This document shows positions 8,698 through 16,831 of a stretch of 39,325 nt of DNA, piece by piece (the first letter of the stretch is position 1; every line of letters starts with the position of its first letter). The DNA comes from Thiomicrorhabdus sp041583835 (GTDB lineage: Bacteria; Pseudomonadota; Gammaproteobacteria; Thiomicrospirales; Thiomicrospiraceae), in the NCBI RefSeq assembly GCF_041583835.1, contig NZ_JBFHFC010000025.1, positions 1 to 39,325 on the forward strand, given 5' to 3'. Below the pieces are notes generated by a model. It was not told where the DNA came from, did no database searches, and was given only the letters and a program-made list of their open reading frames with translations. The translations under genes were made by a program, and so were the position numbers.

Positions 8698-9738
8698 ATG
8701 GATGTCACCCAACTATTAGAATTCAGTGCGCAACAAGGCGCTTCGGATTTACACCTATCCGCCGGCCTTCCTCCAATGATTCGATTGGATGGCGACATCA
8801 AACGCCTGGATACGCCGCATTTAGAGCCCGAAGTCATTCATAAGATGATTTACGAGATCATGAATGACGATCAGCGTAAAAACTTCGAAGAACATCAAGA
8901 ACTGGATTTTTCATTCGAACTGACGAATATCGCTCGCTTTCGTACCAACGTTTTTATGCAAAACCGCGGAATCGGCGCCGTCTTCCGTACGATTCCAAGC
9001 GACATCCTAACATTGGAAGACCTTGCCGCCCCTGCTATTTTCAAACAAATTGCCGAAACCCCGCGCGGTATCGTACTGGTTACCGGACCAACCGGTTCCG
9101 GTAAATCGACTACCCTGGCAGCAATGATCGATTACCTCAACGAACGCAAGAATTCGCACATCCTAACCATTGAAGATCCAATCGAATTCGTACATCAGTC
9201 AAAACGTTGCTTAGTTAACCAGCGAGAGGTCCATCGCGACACCCACAGTTTCTCCAACGCTTTAAGAGCCGCGTTAAGGGAAGACCCCGACATCATTCTA
9301 GTCGGTGAGATGCGTGACTTGGAAACCATTCGTCTTGCGTTAACGGCAGCGGAGACCGGGCACTTGGTCTTCGGAACTCTGCATACCAGCTCCGCAGCAA
9401 AAACCATCGACCGTATCATCGACGTTTTCCCAGCCAATGAAAAAGCCATGGTACGCTCAATGCTCTCGGAATCCTTGAAAGCGGTTATTTCCCAAACGCT
9501 ACTCAAACGAGTGGAAAGCGGTCGTATTGCCGCGCATGAAATCATGCTCGGTTCCGCAGCAATCCGAAACTTGATTCGCGAAGACAAAGTCGCACAAATG
9601 TACTCGACCATCCAGACCTCCAACCAACTAGGTATGCAGACACTGGATCAAGATCTTAAACGCTTGGTGTCGGAACACAAGATCACGTTGGAAACGGCTC
9701 GTGCCAAAGCCGTCCATAAAGAAAGCTTTATGGCTTAA
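8698..9738 (+). CDS. pilT: Type IV pilus retraction ATPase PilT
   Basis: A hexameric cytoplasmic ATPase that depolymerises the type IV pilus, driving twitching motility and DNA uptake. The 346-residue length is standard. After the PAS-like N-terminal domain come Walker A GPTGSGKST (130-138, K136), the Asp box TIEDPIEFVH, Walker B DIILVGEMRD, and the His box TGHLVFGTLHTSSA. The C-terminal AIRNLIRE motif, which separates PilT from PilU and PilB, is present. pilU follows after 41 bases, the usual order. Confidence 0.97.
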   Translation: MDVTQLLEFSAQQGASDLHLSAGLPPMIRLDGDIKRLDTPHLEPEVIHKMIYEIMNDDQRKNFEEHQELDFSFELTNIARFRTNVFMQNRGIGAVFRTIPSDILTLEDLAAPAIFKQIAETPRGIVLVTGPTGSGKSTTLAAMIDYLNERKNSHILTIEDPIEFVHQSKRCLVNQREVHRDTHSFSNALRAALREDPDIILVGEMRDLETIRLALTAAETGHLVFGTLHTSSAAKTIDRIIDVFPANEKAMVRSMLSESLKAVISQTLLKRVESGRIAAHEIMLGSAAIRNLIREDKVAQMYSTIQTSNQLGMQTLDQDLKRLVSEHKITLETARAKAVHKESFMA

Positions 9739-9779
9739 CCGCGTTTGACCAATCCATAGCCGTAAACAGGAGTCCACAA

Positions 9780-10931
9780 ATGTCCAACGAGCTTAAAGAA
9801 GAACTCAATCAGCTACTTATCCATTTCTCACAGAATGGAGGTTCCGACCTTTTCATCACGGCCGGCAGTCCTGTCATCATGAAAAAGGACGGTGCGTTAC
9901 AAAAACTGACCGAAGTCAAAATGACACCGGCTATGACGGCTGAATTCGCTTATGCATTAATGAACGACGATCAACGGGAAACATTCGACAGTACCCACGA
10001 ATGTAACTTTGCCTACCACATCCCCGGAACGGCACGCTATCGTGTAAACGTCTTCATTCAACGCGGCACACCGGGCTTGGTCATTCGTTCGGTTCATACC
10101 GACATTCCACAATTTGACGACTTGGATCTTCCGCCGATCTTAAAGGAATTAATCCTGGCAAAACGAGGAATGATTTTGGTCGTAGGTGGAACAGGTTCCG
10201 GTAAATCCACCACCTTGGCAAGTTTGCTGGATATCCGCAACCGCGAAACGGACGGACATATCATTACGATCGAAGACCCGATCGAATTTGTACATTCACA
10301 CAAAAAGAGCATCGTGACCCAGCGCGAAGTAGGTGTGGACACCGAAAGCTACGATGCGGCCCTGAAAAACACGCTCCGCCAGGCGCCGGATGTCATCTTG
10401 ATCGGGGAGATTCGTTCCGACGACACTATGAATCACGCTGTCGCCTTTGCAGAAACCGGTCACTTATGTCTATCGACACTGCACGCCAACAACACCAACC
10501 AGGCTTTGGATCGTATCATCAACTTTTTCCCGCCGATTCAACGCAATCACGTATTGATGGATTTGTCCTTGAACCTACGAGCGATGGTTTCCCAACGTTT
10601 GATTCCTAAAATCGGCGGCGGACGAATTGCCGCGGTTGAAATCATGATCAATACACCGCGTATGCAGGACTTAATCTTTAAGGCCGACATCACCGGCATT
10701 AAGAAGCTCATGGAAGAGTCGGAAGATCAATATATGCAGACTTTCGACAAGGCACTTTTCGATTTATATGAAGCCGGCAAGATCAGCTATGAAGAAGCCT
10801 TGCGTAACGCCGACTCGATGAATAACCTACGCCTGAAAATCAAACTGGAGAGTAAACTCCCGATGCCGGAAGTCGCTCGCAGAGAAATGATGGATGCAAA
10901 CTTCAAAGTTCAGGAAGAAAGCGAAGATTAA
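9780..10931 (+). CDS. pilU: Type IV pilus PilT-dependent accessory ATPase PilU
   Basis: A PilT paralogue that boosts retraction force and works only together with PilT in the species studied. The protein (383 residues) has Walker A GGTGSGKST at 136-144 (K142), TIEDPIEFVH, the Walker B region DVILIGEIRS, and TGHLCLSTLHANNTNQ. In place of AIRNLIRE it has RMQDLIFKADI, and it carries the longer acidic PilU tail, so the assignment is firm. It is co-directional with pilT, 41 bases downstream, with a ribosome site (CAGGAG, 9767-9772) before its start. Confidence 0.95.
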   Translation: MSNELKEELNQLLIHFSQNGGSDLFITAGSPVIMKKDGALQKLTEVKMTPAMTAEFAYALMNDDQRETFDSTHECNFAYHIPGTARYRVNVFIQRGTPGLVIRSVHTDIPQFDDLDLPPILKELILAKRGMILVVGGTGSGKSTTLASLLDIRNRETDGHIITIEDPIEFVHSHKKSIVTQREVGVDTESYDAALKNTLRQAPDVILIGEIRSDDTMNHAVAFAETGHLCLSTLHANNTNQALDRIINFFPPIQRNHVLMDLSLNLRAMVSQRLIPKIGGGRIAAVEIMINTPRMQDLIFKADITGIKKLMEESEDQYMQTFDKALFDLYEAGKISYEEALRNADSMNNLRLKIKLESKLPMPEVARREMMDANFKVQEESED

Positions 10932-10945
10932 ATTCGGGGATACCC

Positions 10946-10978
10946 GCCGCAATTCAACTGCCCTGTTCGAATTGCGGC
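10946..10978. terminator. Hairpin between convergent pilU and uvrB
   Basis: A perfect 10-bp stem GCCGCAATTC (10946-10955) / GAATTGCGGC (10969-10978) encloses a 13-base loop in the 90-base gap between the two stop codons. No T-run follows on either side, so it may act as a 3'-end stabiliser or as a weak terminator and is not a classical intrinsic terminator. Confidence 0.5.
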
Positions 10979-11021
10979 ATCACCCAACCTCCAAATGATC
11001 GGAGTTGTTCCCACTCATACC

Positions 11022-13055
11022 TTAGCGCAAATCACCTACCCCGACCATCGTACTTTTCAGGGTTTTAATTTGATCACGTAACGAGGCGGCCTCTTCAAAA
11101 TCCAACGCTTTCGCGGCTTTATACATCTCTTTCTCGAGCTTTTTGATCTGACTAGCCAATTCAGCCGGTTTTAAATGCTTAAGCTCGGGATTGTAATGCC
11201 CTTGAGGCTCTGCCGCTTTCTTGGAGGATGAAGGTTTAGCCGACTTACTGGCATAAGGCGAATCTTCTAGAATATCACTTACTTTCTTATTTAATGCCTG
11301 CGGTGTAATCCCCAGTTTTTCATTATGCACAATCTGCTTGGCACGACGACGTTCGGTTTCGTCGATTGCTTTTTTCATCGACTTAGTGATCTTGTCCGCG
11401 TACAGAATTGCCTTACCGTTGACGTTACGTGCCGCACGCCCGATGGTCTGAATCAAAGAACGGTCCGAACGCAGGAAGCCTTCCTTATCGGCATCCAAAA
11501 TGGCCACCAGTGCCACCTCCGGAATATCCAGCCCTTCTCTAAGCAAGTTGATTCCGACCAGCACGTCGAACTCTCCCAAACGCAGGTCACGGATAATTTC
11601 TATACGCTCCACCGTATCGATATCGGAATGTAAATAGCGCACCCTAACCTGATGATCCTCCAAATATTCAGTCAGGTTTTCCGCCATACGCTTCGTCAAC
11701 GTTGTGACCAAAATACGCTGATTCATCTCAACACGCGGACGAATTTCACCTAGAAGATCATCCACTTGCGTCAAGGCCGGACGCACCTCGATTTCCGGAT
11801 CCAACAGACCGGTCGGGCGCACAACCTGCTCAACCATGTGCGAACAATGTTCCGCCTCGTATTTACCCGGCGTAGCCGAAACGAAAATGGCCTGAGGCAT
11901 CAGTTGTTCAAACTCTTCAAACATCAAAGGACGGTTATCCAAGGCCGACGGCAAACGGAAACCGTAACTAACGAGGTTCTCTTTACGGGAACGGTCCCCT
12001 TTATACATGCCGCCGATCTGAGGAATGGTCACGTGACTTTCGTCAATCACCAGCAAAGCATTTTTAGGAAAATAATCCATTAACGTCGGCGGCGGAAAAC
12101 CGGCTTCACGTCCCGAAAGATAGCGCGAATAGTTTTCTATTCCAGTGCAATACCCAAGTTCCAGCATCATCTCAATGTCCAACTTGGTTCTTTCTTCCAA
12201 ACGCTGGGCTTCCACCAGCTTATGCATCGAACGCAGTTGCTCTAAACGTTCTTTCAGTTCTACTTTGACTTTCTCGACTGCTTCCATAACCCGTTCGCGC
12301 GGCGTCACATAGTGAGACTTAGGATAAACCGTCACTCTAGTCGGTCGCGCAATCACTTCGCCGGTCAACGGATCAAACCAAGCAATACTTTCGACTTCAT
12401 CGTCAAACAACTCGATTCTCACCGCATATTCCTCCGCTTCGGCCGGAAAAACATCGATCACATCACCGCGAACCCGGAAAGTCCCTCGCCAAAGCTCAAT
12501 GTCGTTGCGGTTGTATTGCATCGAAGTCAATCTGGCCAGAATATCGCGCTGTGAAATACTGTCCCCCAAACGCACCTGCAAAATCATCTTCAGGTACATT
12601 TCAGGATCACCCAAACCGTAAATTGCAGAAACCGTGGCGATCAGTATGACGTCTTCCCGTTCCAACAGCGCCTTGGTAGCCGATAGACGCAATTGCTCAA
12701 TCTGTTCGTTAACCGAAGAATCCTTGGCAATATAGGTATCCGAGGCGGGAACATAAGCTTCAGGCTGATAATAGTCGTAGTAAGAAACGAAATACTCGAC
12801 GGCATTATTAGGAAAAAAACCTTTCATTTCTCCATATAACTGTGCCGCTAAGGTTTTGTTATGAGCCAGGATAATCGTCGGGCGCTGGACAGTCTGAATA
12901 ACATTGGCAACCGTAAAGGTTTTACCCGAACCGGTTACCCCCAAAAGGGTCTGAAACGCCTCGCCATCCCCCAAACCTTCAACCAATTCTGCGATCGCAG
13001 TCGGTTGATCTCCGGCCGGCTGATACTGAGATACCAATTCAAATGCTTTTGCCAC
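11022..13055 (-). CDS. uvrB: Excinuclease ABC subunit B (UvrB)
   Basis: The damage-verifying helicase-like core of nucleotide excision repair, working with UvrA and UvrC. The protein has 677 residues (673 in E. coli). Walker A GVTGSGKT is at 39-46 (K45), followed by the beta-hairpin region YYDYYQPEAYVP that locks the damaged strand, the helicase motif DESH, and motif VI QTIGRAARNVNG. A C-terminal UVR domain (about 635-670) binds UvrC. The start codon is GTG at 13055, preceded by AAAGGA 6 bases upstream. It is divergent from the aminotransferase gene. No convincing LexA box is visible in the shared upstream region. Confidence 0.97.
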   Translation of the reverse strand: MAKAFELVSQYQPAGDQPTAIAELVEGLGDGEAFQTLLGVTGSGKTFTVANVIQTVQRPTIILAHNKTLAAQLYGEMKGFFPNNAVEYFVSYYDYYQPEAYVPASDTYIAKDSSVNEQIEQLRLSATKALLEREDVILIATVSAIYGLGDPEMYLKMILQVRLGDSISQRDILARLTSMQYNRNDIELWRGTFRVRGDVIDVFPAEAEEYAVRIELFDDEVESIAWFDPLTGEVIARPTRVTVYPKSHYVTPRERVMEAVEKVKVELKERLEQLRSMHKLVEAQRLEERTKLDIEMMLELGYCTGIENYSRYLSGREAGFPPPTLMDYFPKNALLVIDESHVTIPQIGGMYKGDRSRKENLVSYGFRLPSALDNRPLMFEEFEQLMPQAIFVSATPGKYEAEHCSHMVEQVVRPTGLLDPEIEVRPALTQVDDLLGEIRPRVEMNQRILVTTLTKRMAENLTEYLEDHQVRVRYLHSDIDTVERIEIIRDLRLGEFDVLVGINLLREGLDIPEVALVAILDADKEGFLRSDRSLIQTIGRAARNVNGKAILYADKITKSMKKAIDETERRRAKQIVHNEKLGITPQALNKKVSDILEDSPYASKSAKPSSSKKAAEPQGHYNPELKHLKPAELASQIKKLEKEMYKAAKALDFEEAASLRDQIKTLKSTMVGVGDLR

Positions 13056-13190
13056 AACAAATCCTTTAAAAAGTTCGCTAAAATCCAGTAGAATGACAGT
13101 TTTATGAAACGTCTCGTTGAGACAGATAAAATAAGACCGAAATTCAAATATCTATTATACAAGCTCCACCTATTTCGAGAGAAACATTAC

Positions 13191-14375
13191 ATGGCAACCC
13201 TATCTAATCGCGTCAATCGAGTACAACCCTCTTTAACACTCATTATTACCGCTAAAGCTGCCGAACTGAAACGTGCAGGGAAAGACATTATCAGCCTAGG
13301 CGCGGGCGAGCCAGATTTTGACACGCCGGATCATATTAAAGCGGCAGGAATCAGAGCGATTGAAAACGGGCAGACGCGTTACACGGCCGTAGACGGAACA
13401 CCTGAACTTAAAGAAGCGATTCAGGCCAAGTTCAAGCGCGATAACCATATCGAATATCAAGCTAATCAAATTTTGGTCTCCTCCGGTGGAAAGCAAAGCT
13501 TTTTCAATCTATGCCAAGCGATTTTAAACGAAGGCGATGAAGTCATTATTCCGGCACCTTACTGGGTTTCTTATCCCGATATGGCATTATTAGCCGGTGG
13601 CGAACCGATCATTGTCGAAGCGGGGATTGAGCAGGGCTTCAAGATCACGGCAGAACAATTGGAACAAGCCATTACACCGAAAACGAAATTAGTGGTCATC
13701 AACAGCCCTTCCAACCCAACCGGAGCGGTTTACTCTGCGGAAGAATTAAAAGCACTAGGTGATGTACTGAAGAAATATCCGGACATCATTATTGCGTCGG
13801 ACGATATGTACGAACATATTTTGCTGGGCGATATGCCGTTTACGAACATTCTTGAAGTCTGCCCTGAACTTTACGACCGTACCGTCGTATTGAACGGGGT
13901 TTCTAAAGCCTACTCTATGACGGGTTGGCGTATCGGCTATGCGGGCGGTCCGGTGGACATCATCGCCGGTATGCGTAAAGTTCAGTCGCAAAGTACATCG
14001 AACCCTTGCTCGATCTCTCAAGCGGCTTCCGTTGAAGCTTTAAACGGCTCGCAGGATTGTATTCAGACCATGCTGGTGGAATTCAAAAAGCGTCATGAAT
14101 TTGTGGTCGAACGTATCAATCAGATTCCCGGCTTTAAATGCATCCATGCAGACGGCGCTTTCTATGCTTTCATGGACGTATCTGAAGCCATGAAAATGAA
14201 AGGTTTTGAGACCGATACCGATTTCACGGCCGCGATCTTAGAAGAACAATTGGTGGCTGCGGTACCTGGTTCGGCATTCGGAGCGGATAAACACCTTCGT
14301 ATCTCGTTTGCGACCAGCATGGAAAACTTAGTCAATGCACTGGATCGTATGGATGCATTTATGCAAACAGCCTAA
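13191..14375 (+). CDS. Pyridoxal-phosphate aspartate aminotransferase
   Basis: A class I aminotransferase of the Ib subgroup, interconverting aspartate/2-oxoglutarate and oxaloacetate/glutamate; some members also act on prephenate or aromatic substrates. From ATG 13191 the protein has 394 residues, the usual length. Visible features are the PLP lysine K239 in NGVSKAYSMTGWRIGYAGG, the NSPSNPTG block, and the C-terminal LRISFATS arginine that binds the substrate carboxylate. The frame is open further upstream to 13104, but MATLSNRVNRVQPS is the natural N-terminus and GAGAG lies 9 bases before it. The gene is monocistronic, with a strong terminator after the stop. Confidence 0.93.
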   Translation: MATLSNRVNRVQPSLTLIITAKAAELKRAGKDIISLGAGEPDFDTPDHIKAAGIRAIENGQTRYTAVDGTPELKEAIQAKFKRDNHIEYQANQILVSSGGKQSFFNLCQAILNEGDEVIIPAPYWVSYPDMALLAGGEPIIVEAGIEQGFKITAEQLEQAITPKTKLVVINSPSNPTGAVYSAEELKALGDVLKKYPDIIIASDDMYEHILLGDMPFTNILEVCPELYDRTVVLNGVSKAYSMTGWRIGYAGGPVDIIAGMRKVQSQSTSNPCSISQAASVEALNGSQDCIQTMLVEFKKRHEFVVERINQIPGFKCIHADGAFYAFMDVSEAMKMKGFETDTDFTAAILEEQLVAAVPGSAFGADKHLRISFATSMENLVNALDRMDAFMQTA

Positions 14376-14400
14376 ATTTATTGGCTCTGCTTAAAAACGA

Positions 14401-14427
14401 AAAACCGGCCATAGAGCCGGTTTTTTT
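14401..14427. terminator. Bidirectional terminator between the aminotransferase and ligase genes
   Basis: AAAACCGGC (14401-14409) pairs with GCCGGTTTT (14416-14424) around a 6-base loop, followed by seven T and preceded by an A-rich run. It lies between the stops of convergent genes (14375 and 14441), so it probably serves both. Confidence 0.9.
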
Positions 14428-14440
14428 ATATTTCAATTTC

Positions 14441-15385
14441 TCACTCTTTCCAATCCGCCCTTACTCTCCAGAATACCGCAAACCTCGGCAATCCCCTCTG
14501 GGTTAAACCACTGAACCGGAACGTCACTACTGAACCGATTGCAGGTGGTTTAGCACGCTGTATATCGTTTAAACCACTGCCAAGCTTGATCGTACGATTC
14601 TTGGCACTAATCAATTTATCAAATTGCCCCGGCATTAATTCACAAACTAAAGCCCCAACCTTTCCCCGATACTTACCTTTACCTTTTGTATAGCCTCTGA
14701 CAATACATTCCGCATCCTCTTTCAACTTCATTTTTAATGCCGTATCGGAGCGACCCTGCTGATATCGTACCTCAGGATTCCTTAAGACAAGTCCTTCTCC
14801 ACCCAAAGCCACCACTTGCCGTAAATAACTTTTAATCTCCTCGTTCGAACTAACCGGGGCTTGTTGAATGATACGGATATAGGGCGCAGGAAAACGCTTT
14901 AAATAATCTCTCAATACATCCAAGCGATCAATCAAGCCGCCTAATTGCTCCGGCACCTCGAAAACGTGATAAGTGATTTGCCGCCACCCATCATGCGGAG
15001 CTTGCCGCCTTACGATTGATACGGTCTCTTCAAACGCGCCTCTATCCAACCAAAGCTCACCATCCAATGCAAAAGGGGGAAAGCTTTCGACAAACCACTT
15101 AGGAACCGCGAAAAGATTTCCCTGACGACTCATCAGATGCTCTCCATTCCAATACGCTCTGACGCCATCAAGCTTCTCACTCATTAACCACCCCTGGACA
15201 TCCAAGCTGGCATCGTAATTTTTTAAAAGCAATAAATTTGGTCGATTAAATTCATTTAATGTTTTTTGCATCGACTGTTCGGCGGAACAAACAAAGCTGG
15301 ATACGCACAGTAACCACATACAAAAAAGGCCCGATATAATTACCGGGCCTTTGTTTTTACTTAAGACATTTTCTCGAAAAATCAT
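14441..15385 (-). CDS. ligE: Secreted ATP-dependent DNA ligase (LigE type)
   Basis: A minimal ATP-dependent DNA ligase with a signal peptide, expected in the periplasm or outside the cell, where it could seal nicks in DNA taken up or present extracellularly. Residue numbers are from ATG 15385. A hydrophobic export signal (about 15-34, ending CSA) is followed by ligase motif I EKLDGVRAYW with the adenylated K71, motif Ia SRQGN, motif III ALDGEL (E110), motif IV GGEGLVLRNP, motif V ALKMKLK and a C-terminal OB fold. No extra domains are present, as in Lig E. The start is uncertain: codons 12-21 form a perfect intrinsic-terminator hairpin, while the next in-frame ATG (15319) would leave a very short signal peptide lacking positive charge. 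ACAGG lies about 10 bases before ATG 15385. It lies 40 bases downstream of the ComEA-like gene on the same strand. Confidence 0.88.
   Translation of the reverse strand: MIFRENVLSKNKGPVIISGLFCMWLLCVSSFVCSAEQSMQKTLNEFNRPNLLLLKNYDASLDVQGWLMSEKLDGVRAYWNGEHLMSRQGNLFAVPKWFVESFPPFALDGELWLDRGAFEETVSIVRRQAPHDGWRQITYHVFEVPEQLGGLIDRLDVLRDYLKRFPAPYIRIIQQAPVSSNEEIKSYLRQVVALGGEGLVLRNPEVRYQQGRSDTALKMKLKEDAECIVRGYTKGKGKYRGKVGALVCELMPGQFDKLISAKNRTIKLGSGLNDIQRAKPPAIGSVVTFRFSGLTQRGLPRFAVFWRVRADWKE
15325..15352 (-). terminator. Terminator hairpin inside the ligase signal-peptide codons
   Basis: Read on the minus strand, AAAGGCCCG (15352-15344) and CGGGCCTTT (15333-15325) form a 9-bp stem around a 10-base loop and run into TTTTTT (15327-15322). 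It lies about 75 bases after the stop of the ComEA-like gene and fits its terminator, yet it falls within codons 12-21 of the ligase reading frame. It would limit read-through into the ligase gene. Confidence 0.8.
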
Positions 15386-15425
15386 GTTATAGAAACCTGT
15401 CTAAAAAAAACGGAATCAATACACA

Positions 15426-15692
15426 TCATTTCTTTTTGGCAACAAAACGTAAATCCGCTTTGATCTTTTCGAGTGTTTTCTCTCCAATCCCTTTTACATT
15501 TAGTAAATCTTCTGGGCGAGAACAGGTTTTCTTCTTACAGTAAGCTGAAATCGCAGCTGCTTTAGAAGGCCCTATCCCCTTCAGTGCCTCGGAAATTTCT
15601 TCTACCGATGCCGTGTTTACATTGACCGGACTCGCCAATACGGTGGAAGAAAATAATAATCCAACCATCAATAACAGTGTTTTAACATTCAT
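15426..15692 (-). CDS. ComEA-like secreted helix-hairpin-helix DNA-binding protein
   Basis: A small (88-residue) periplasmic DNA-binding protein of the ComEA type. ComEA ratchets incoming DNA through the outer membrane during natural transformation. A signal peptide (residues 1-21, ending VLAS) precedes a tandem helix-hairpin-helix domain: VNVNTASVEEISEALKGIG with the hairpin GIGPSKA, then the second hairpin VKGIGEKTLEKI, and a lysine-rich tail. A strong ribosome site AAGGAG lies 8 bases before the ATG. It sits directly upstream of the secreted DNA ligase on the same strand, which supports a DNA-handling role outside the cytoplasm. Short HhH proteins of this kind are also annotated only as ComEA-related, so function in competence is likely but unproven. 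Confidence 0.85.
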   Translation of the reverse strand: MNVKTLLLMVGLLFSSTVLASPVNVNTASVEEISEALKGIGPSKAAAISAYCKKKTCSRPEDLLNVKGIGEKTLEKIKADLRFVAKKK

Positions 15693-15802
15693 CGCGTCCT
15701 CTCCTTTTAATCATATGAAGATACGCAATTTAACGCATCGATATTCATATTAACCAAAAGAGGACAAATATGCAAAAGCAGGATTAAAAAAGAAAGTATG
15801 CC

Positions 15803-16831
15803 TTACTCGATAGATGGCTTTCCAGATATGGCATTACCTGCTTTCCAATTACGAATAAGCACAATAAAAATAGCGAGCATCAAACCAAGCAGAAAAGAAA
15901 CCGCAACCATCAAGCCTCGTTTCGGTTTCGACTTTTCTTCTGGAACGACGGCAGGATCGATTACCTTAAATACATACTCTGTATTGGTCTTCGCCAAGGT
16001 AATGTTTTTAACATGCTCTTCAATCAAACCAAATAGGATCTCACGCAACTCCAACAAGTTTGTTTGTTTGATTTGTTCTTTCAAGTACTTAATGGTTTTT
16101 TCCGAATTCGCAATCATTTCATTACGAAGGCGTTTATTTAAATCGTCAACCATCTGATTAGCCCAATCTCTAGCTTGAACAGGGTTATACCACTGAATAG
16201 ACAAGGTGATCACACCAGATTTCTTATCATCAGACACTCGCATTATTTCATTACTGAATAGCTTATAGGCCTGCCACAAACTCGGTTCACCCAAGGCCAA
16301 CTTTTCTTGTCCTTCATAATTCGAAACGGCTCCTTGACGCAAACCAATGACCCCCTTTAACCGCTGAAGAACATCCGGGGAATCTTCTCTCCAAGAGGCC
16401 GATTCACTATCCCATCGAACAGAAAACAATTCGGGCTTTAACTTATGTCGTAGAATGAAATCGTTAATAAACTTTCTGGATTTCAAAACACTGATGGCCT
16501 GCTGGGTACGGTCTCCTCCGCTCTCGGGCAAGTCAATCCCGGCCATACTTGCTAACCCGCCGTATTTTGATGCCAAACTCGCCATTCCTCCCGACGAATT
16601 TGAATTAACCGGCACCATCACAACTTGTGCTTGATATTGATTCGGTATTTGGAAAGAAACAATGGCAGTAACCAATGCTAATCCAAAACTAATAAAAGCA
16701 ATAAACCACTTATGTTGACTCAAAACCGAAAACAATTCTCTCAAATCGATTTCATCATCGTTCATATCCCTAGGGTCATTTTGCCAATATTCTTCTTGCT
16801 TATTCGACCGAGTATTTTTTGACATGCCCAT
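15803..16831 (-). CDS. Wzz/PCP chain-length determinant of the polysaccharide locus
   Basis: A second polysaccharide co-polymerase (342 residues). It has an N-terminal cytoplasmic segment with DDEIDLRELF, a membrane helix at about 41-61, a periplasmic domain starting with the low-complexity stretch NSNSSGGMASLASKYGG, and a second helix at about 305-327 after VVPEEKSKPKRG, the proline-rich Wzz motif. There is no kinase domain. Its ATG overlaps the stop of the SLBB export gene by one base (TAATG), so the two are translationally coupled and probably act as a co-polymerase/export pair. It is only distantly similar to the first Wzz at 7312. A 110-base gap separates it from the downstream ComEA-like gene, and I see no clear terminator there. 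Confidence 0.87.
   Translation of the reverse strand: MGMSKNTRSNKQEEYWQNDPRDMNDDEIDLRELFSVLSQHKWFIAFISFGLALVTAIVSFQIPNQYQAQVVMVPVNSNSSGGMASLASKYGGLASMAGIDLPESGGDRTQQAISVLKSRKFINDFILRHKLKPELFSVRWDSESASWREDSPDVLQRLKGVIGLRQGAVSNYEGQEKLALGEPSLWQAYKLFSNEIMRVSDDKKSGVITLSIQWYNPVQARDWANQMVDDLNKRLRNEMIANSEKTIKYLKEQIKQTNLLELREILFGLIEEHVKNITLAKTNTEYVFKVIDPAVVPEEKSKPKRGLMVAVSFLLGLMLAIFIVLIRNWKAGNAISGKPSIE

Noticed and set aside
11325..12554. Plus-strand open frames opposite uvrB
   Set aside because: They are antisense shadows of a conserved gene, without ribosome sites or recognisable domains.
13083..13109. LexA-like site upstream of uvrB (CTGTCATTCTACTGG on the minus strand)
   Set aside because: The left half CTGT is present but the right half does not form ACAG at the proper spacing, so it is not a real SOS box.
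13111..13123. Palindrome GTCTC-GTT-GAGAC between uvrB and the aminotransferase gene
   Set aside because: Only five base pairs per arm and no recognised operator; it could occur by chance in this short region.
13104..13190. N-terminal extension of the aspartate aminotransferase reading frame
   Set aside because: The added 29 residues do not match the family, and a ribosome site precedes ATG 13191.
7225..14427. Two similar CCGGC...GCCGG hairpins (7225-7249 and 14401-14424) as a dispersed repeat family
   Set aside because: Both are ordinary terminators between convergent genes; similarity is limited to the GC core and A/T tails.
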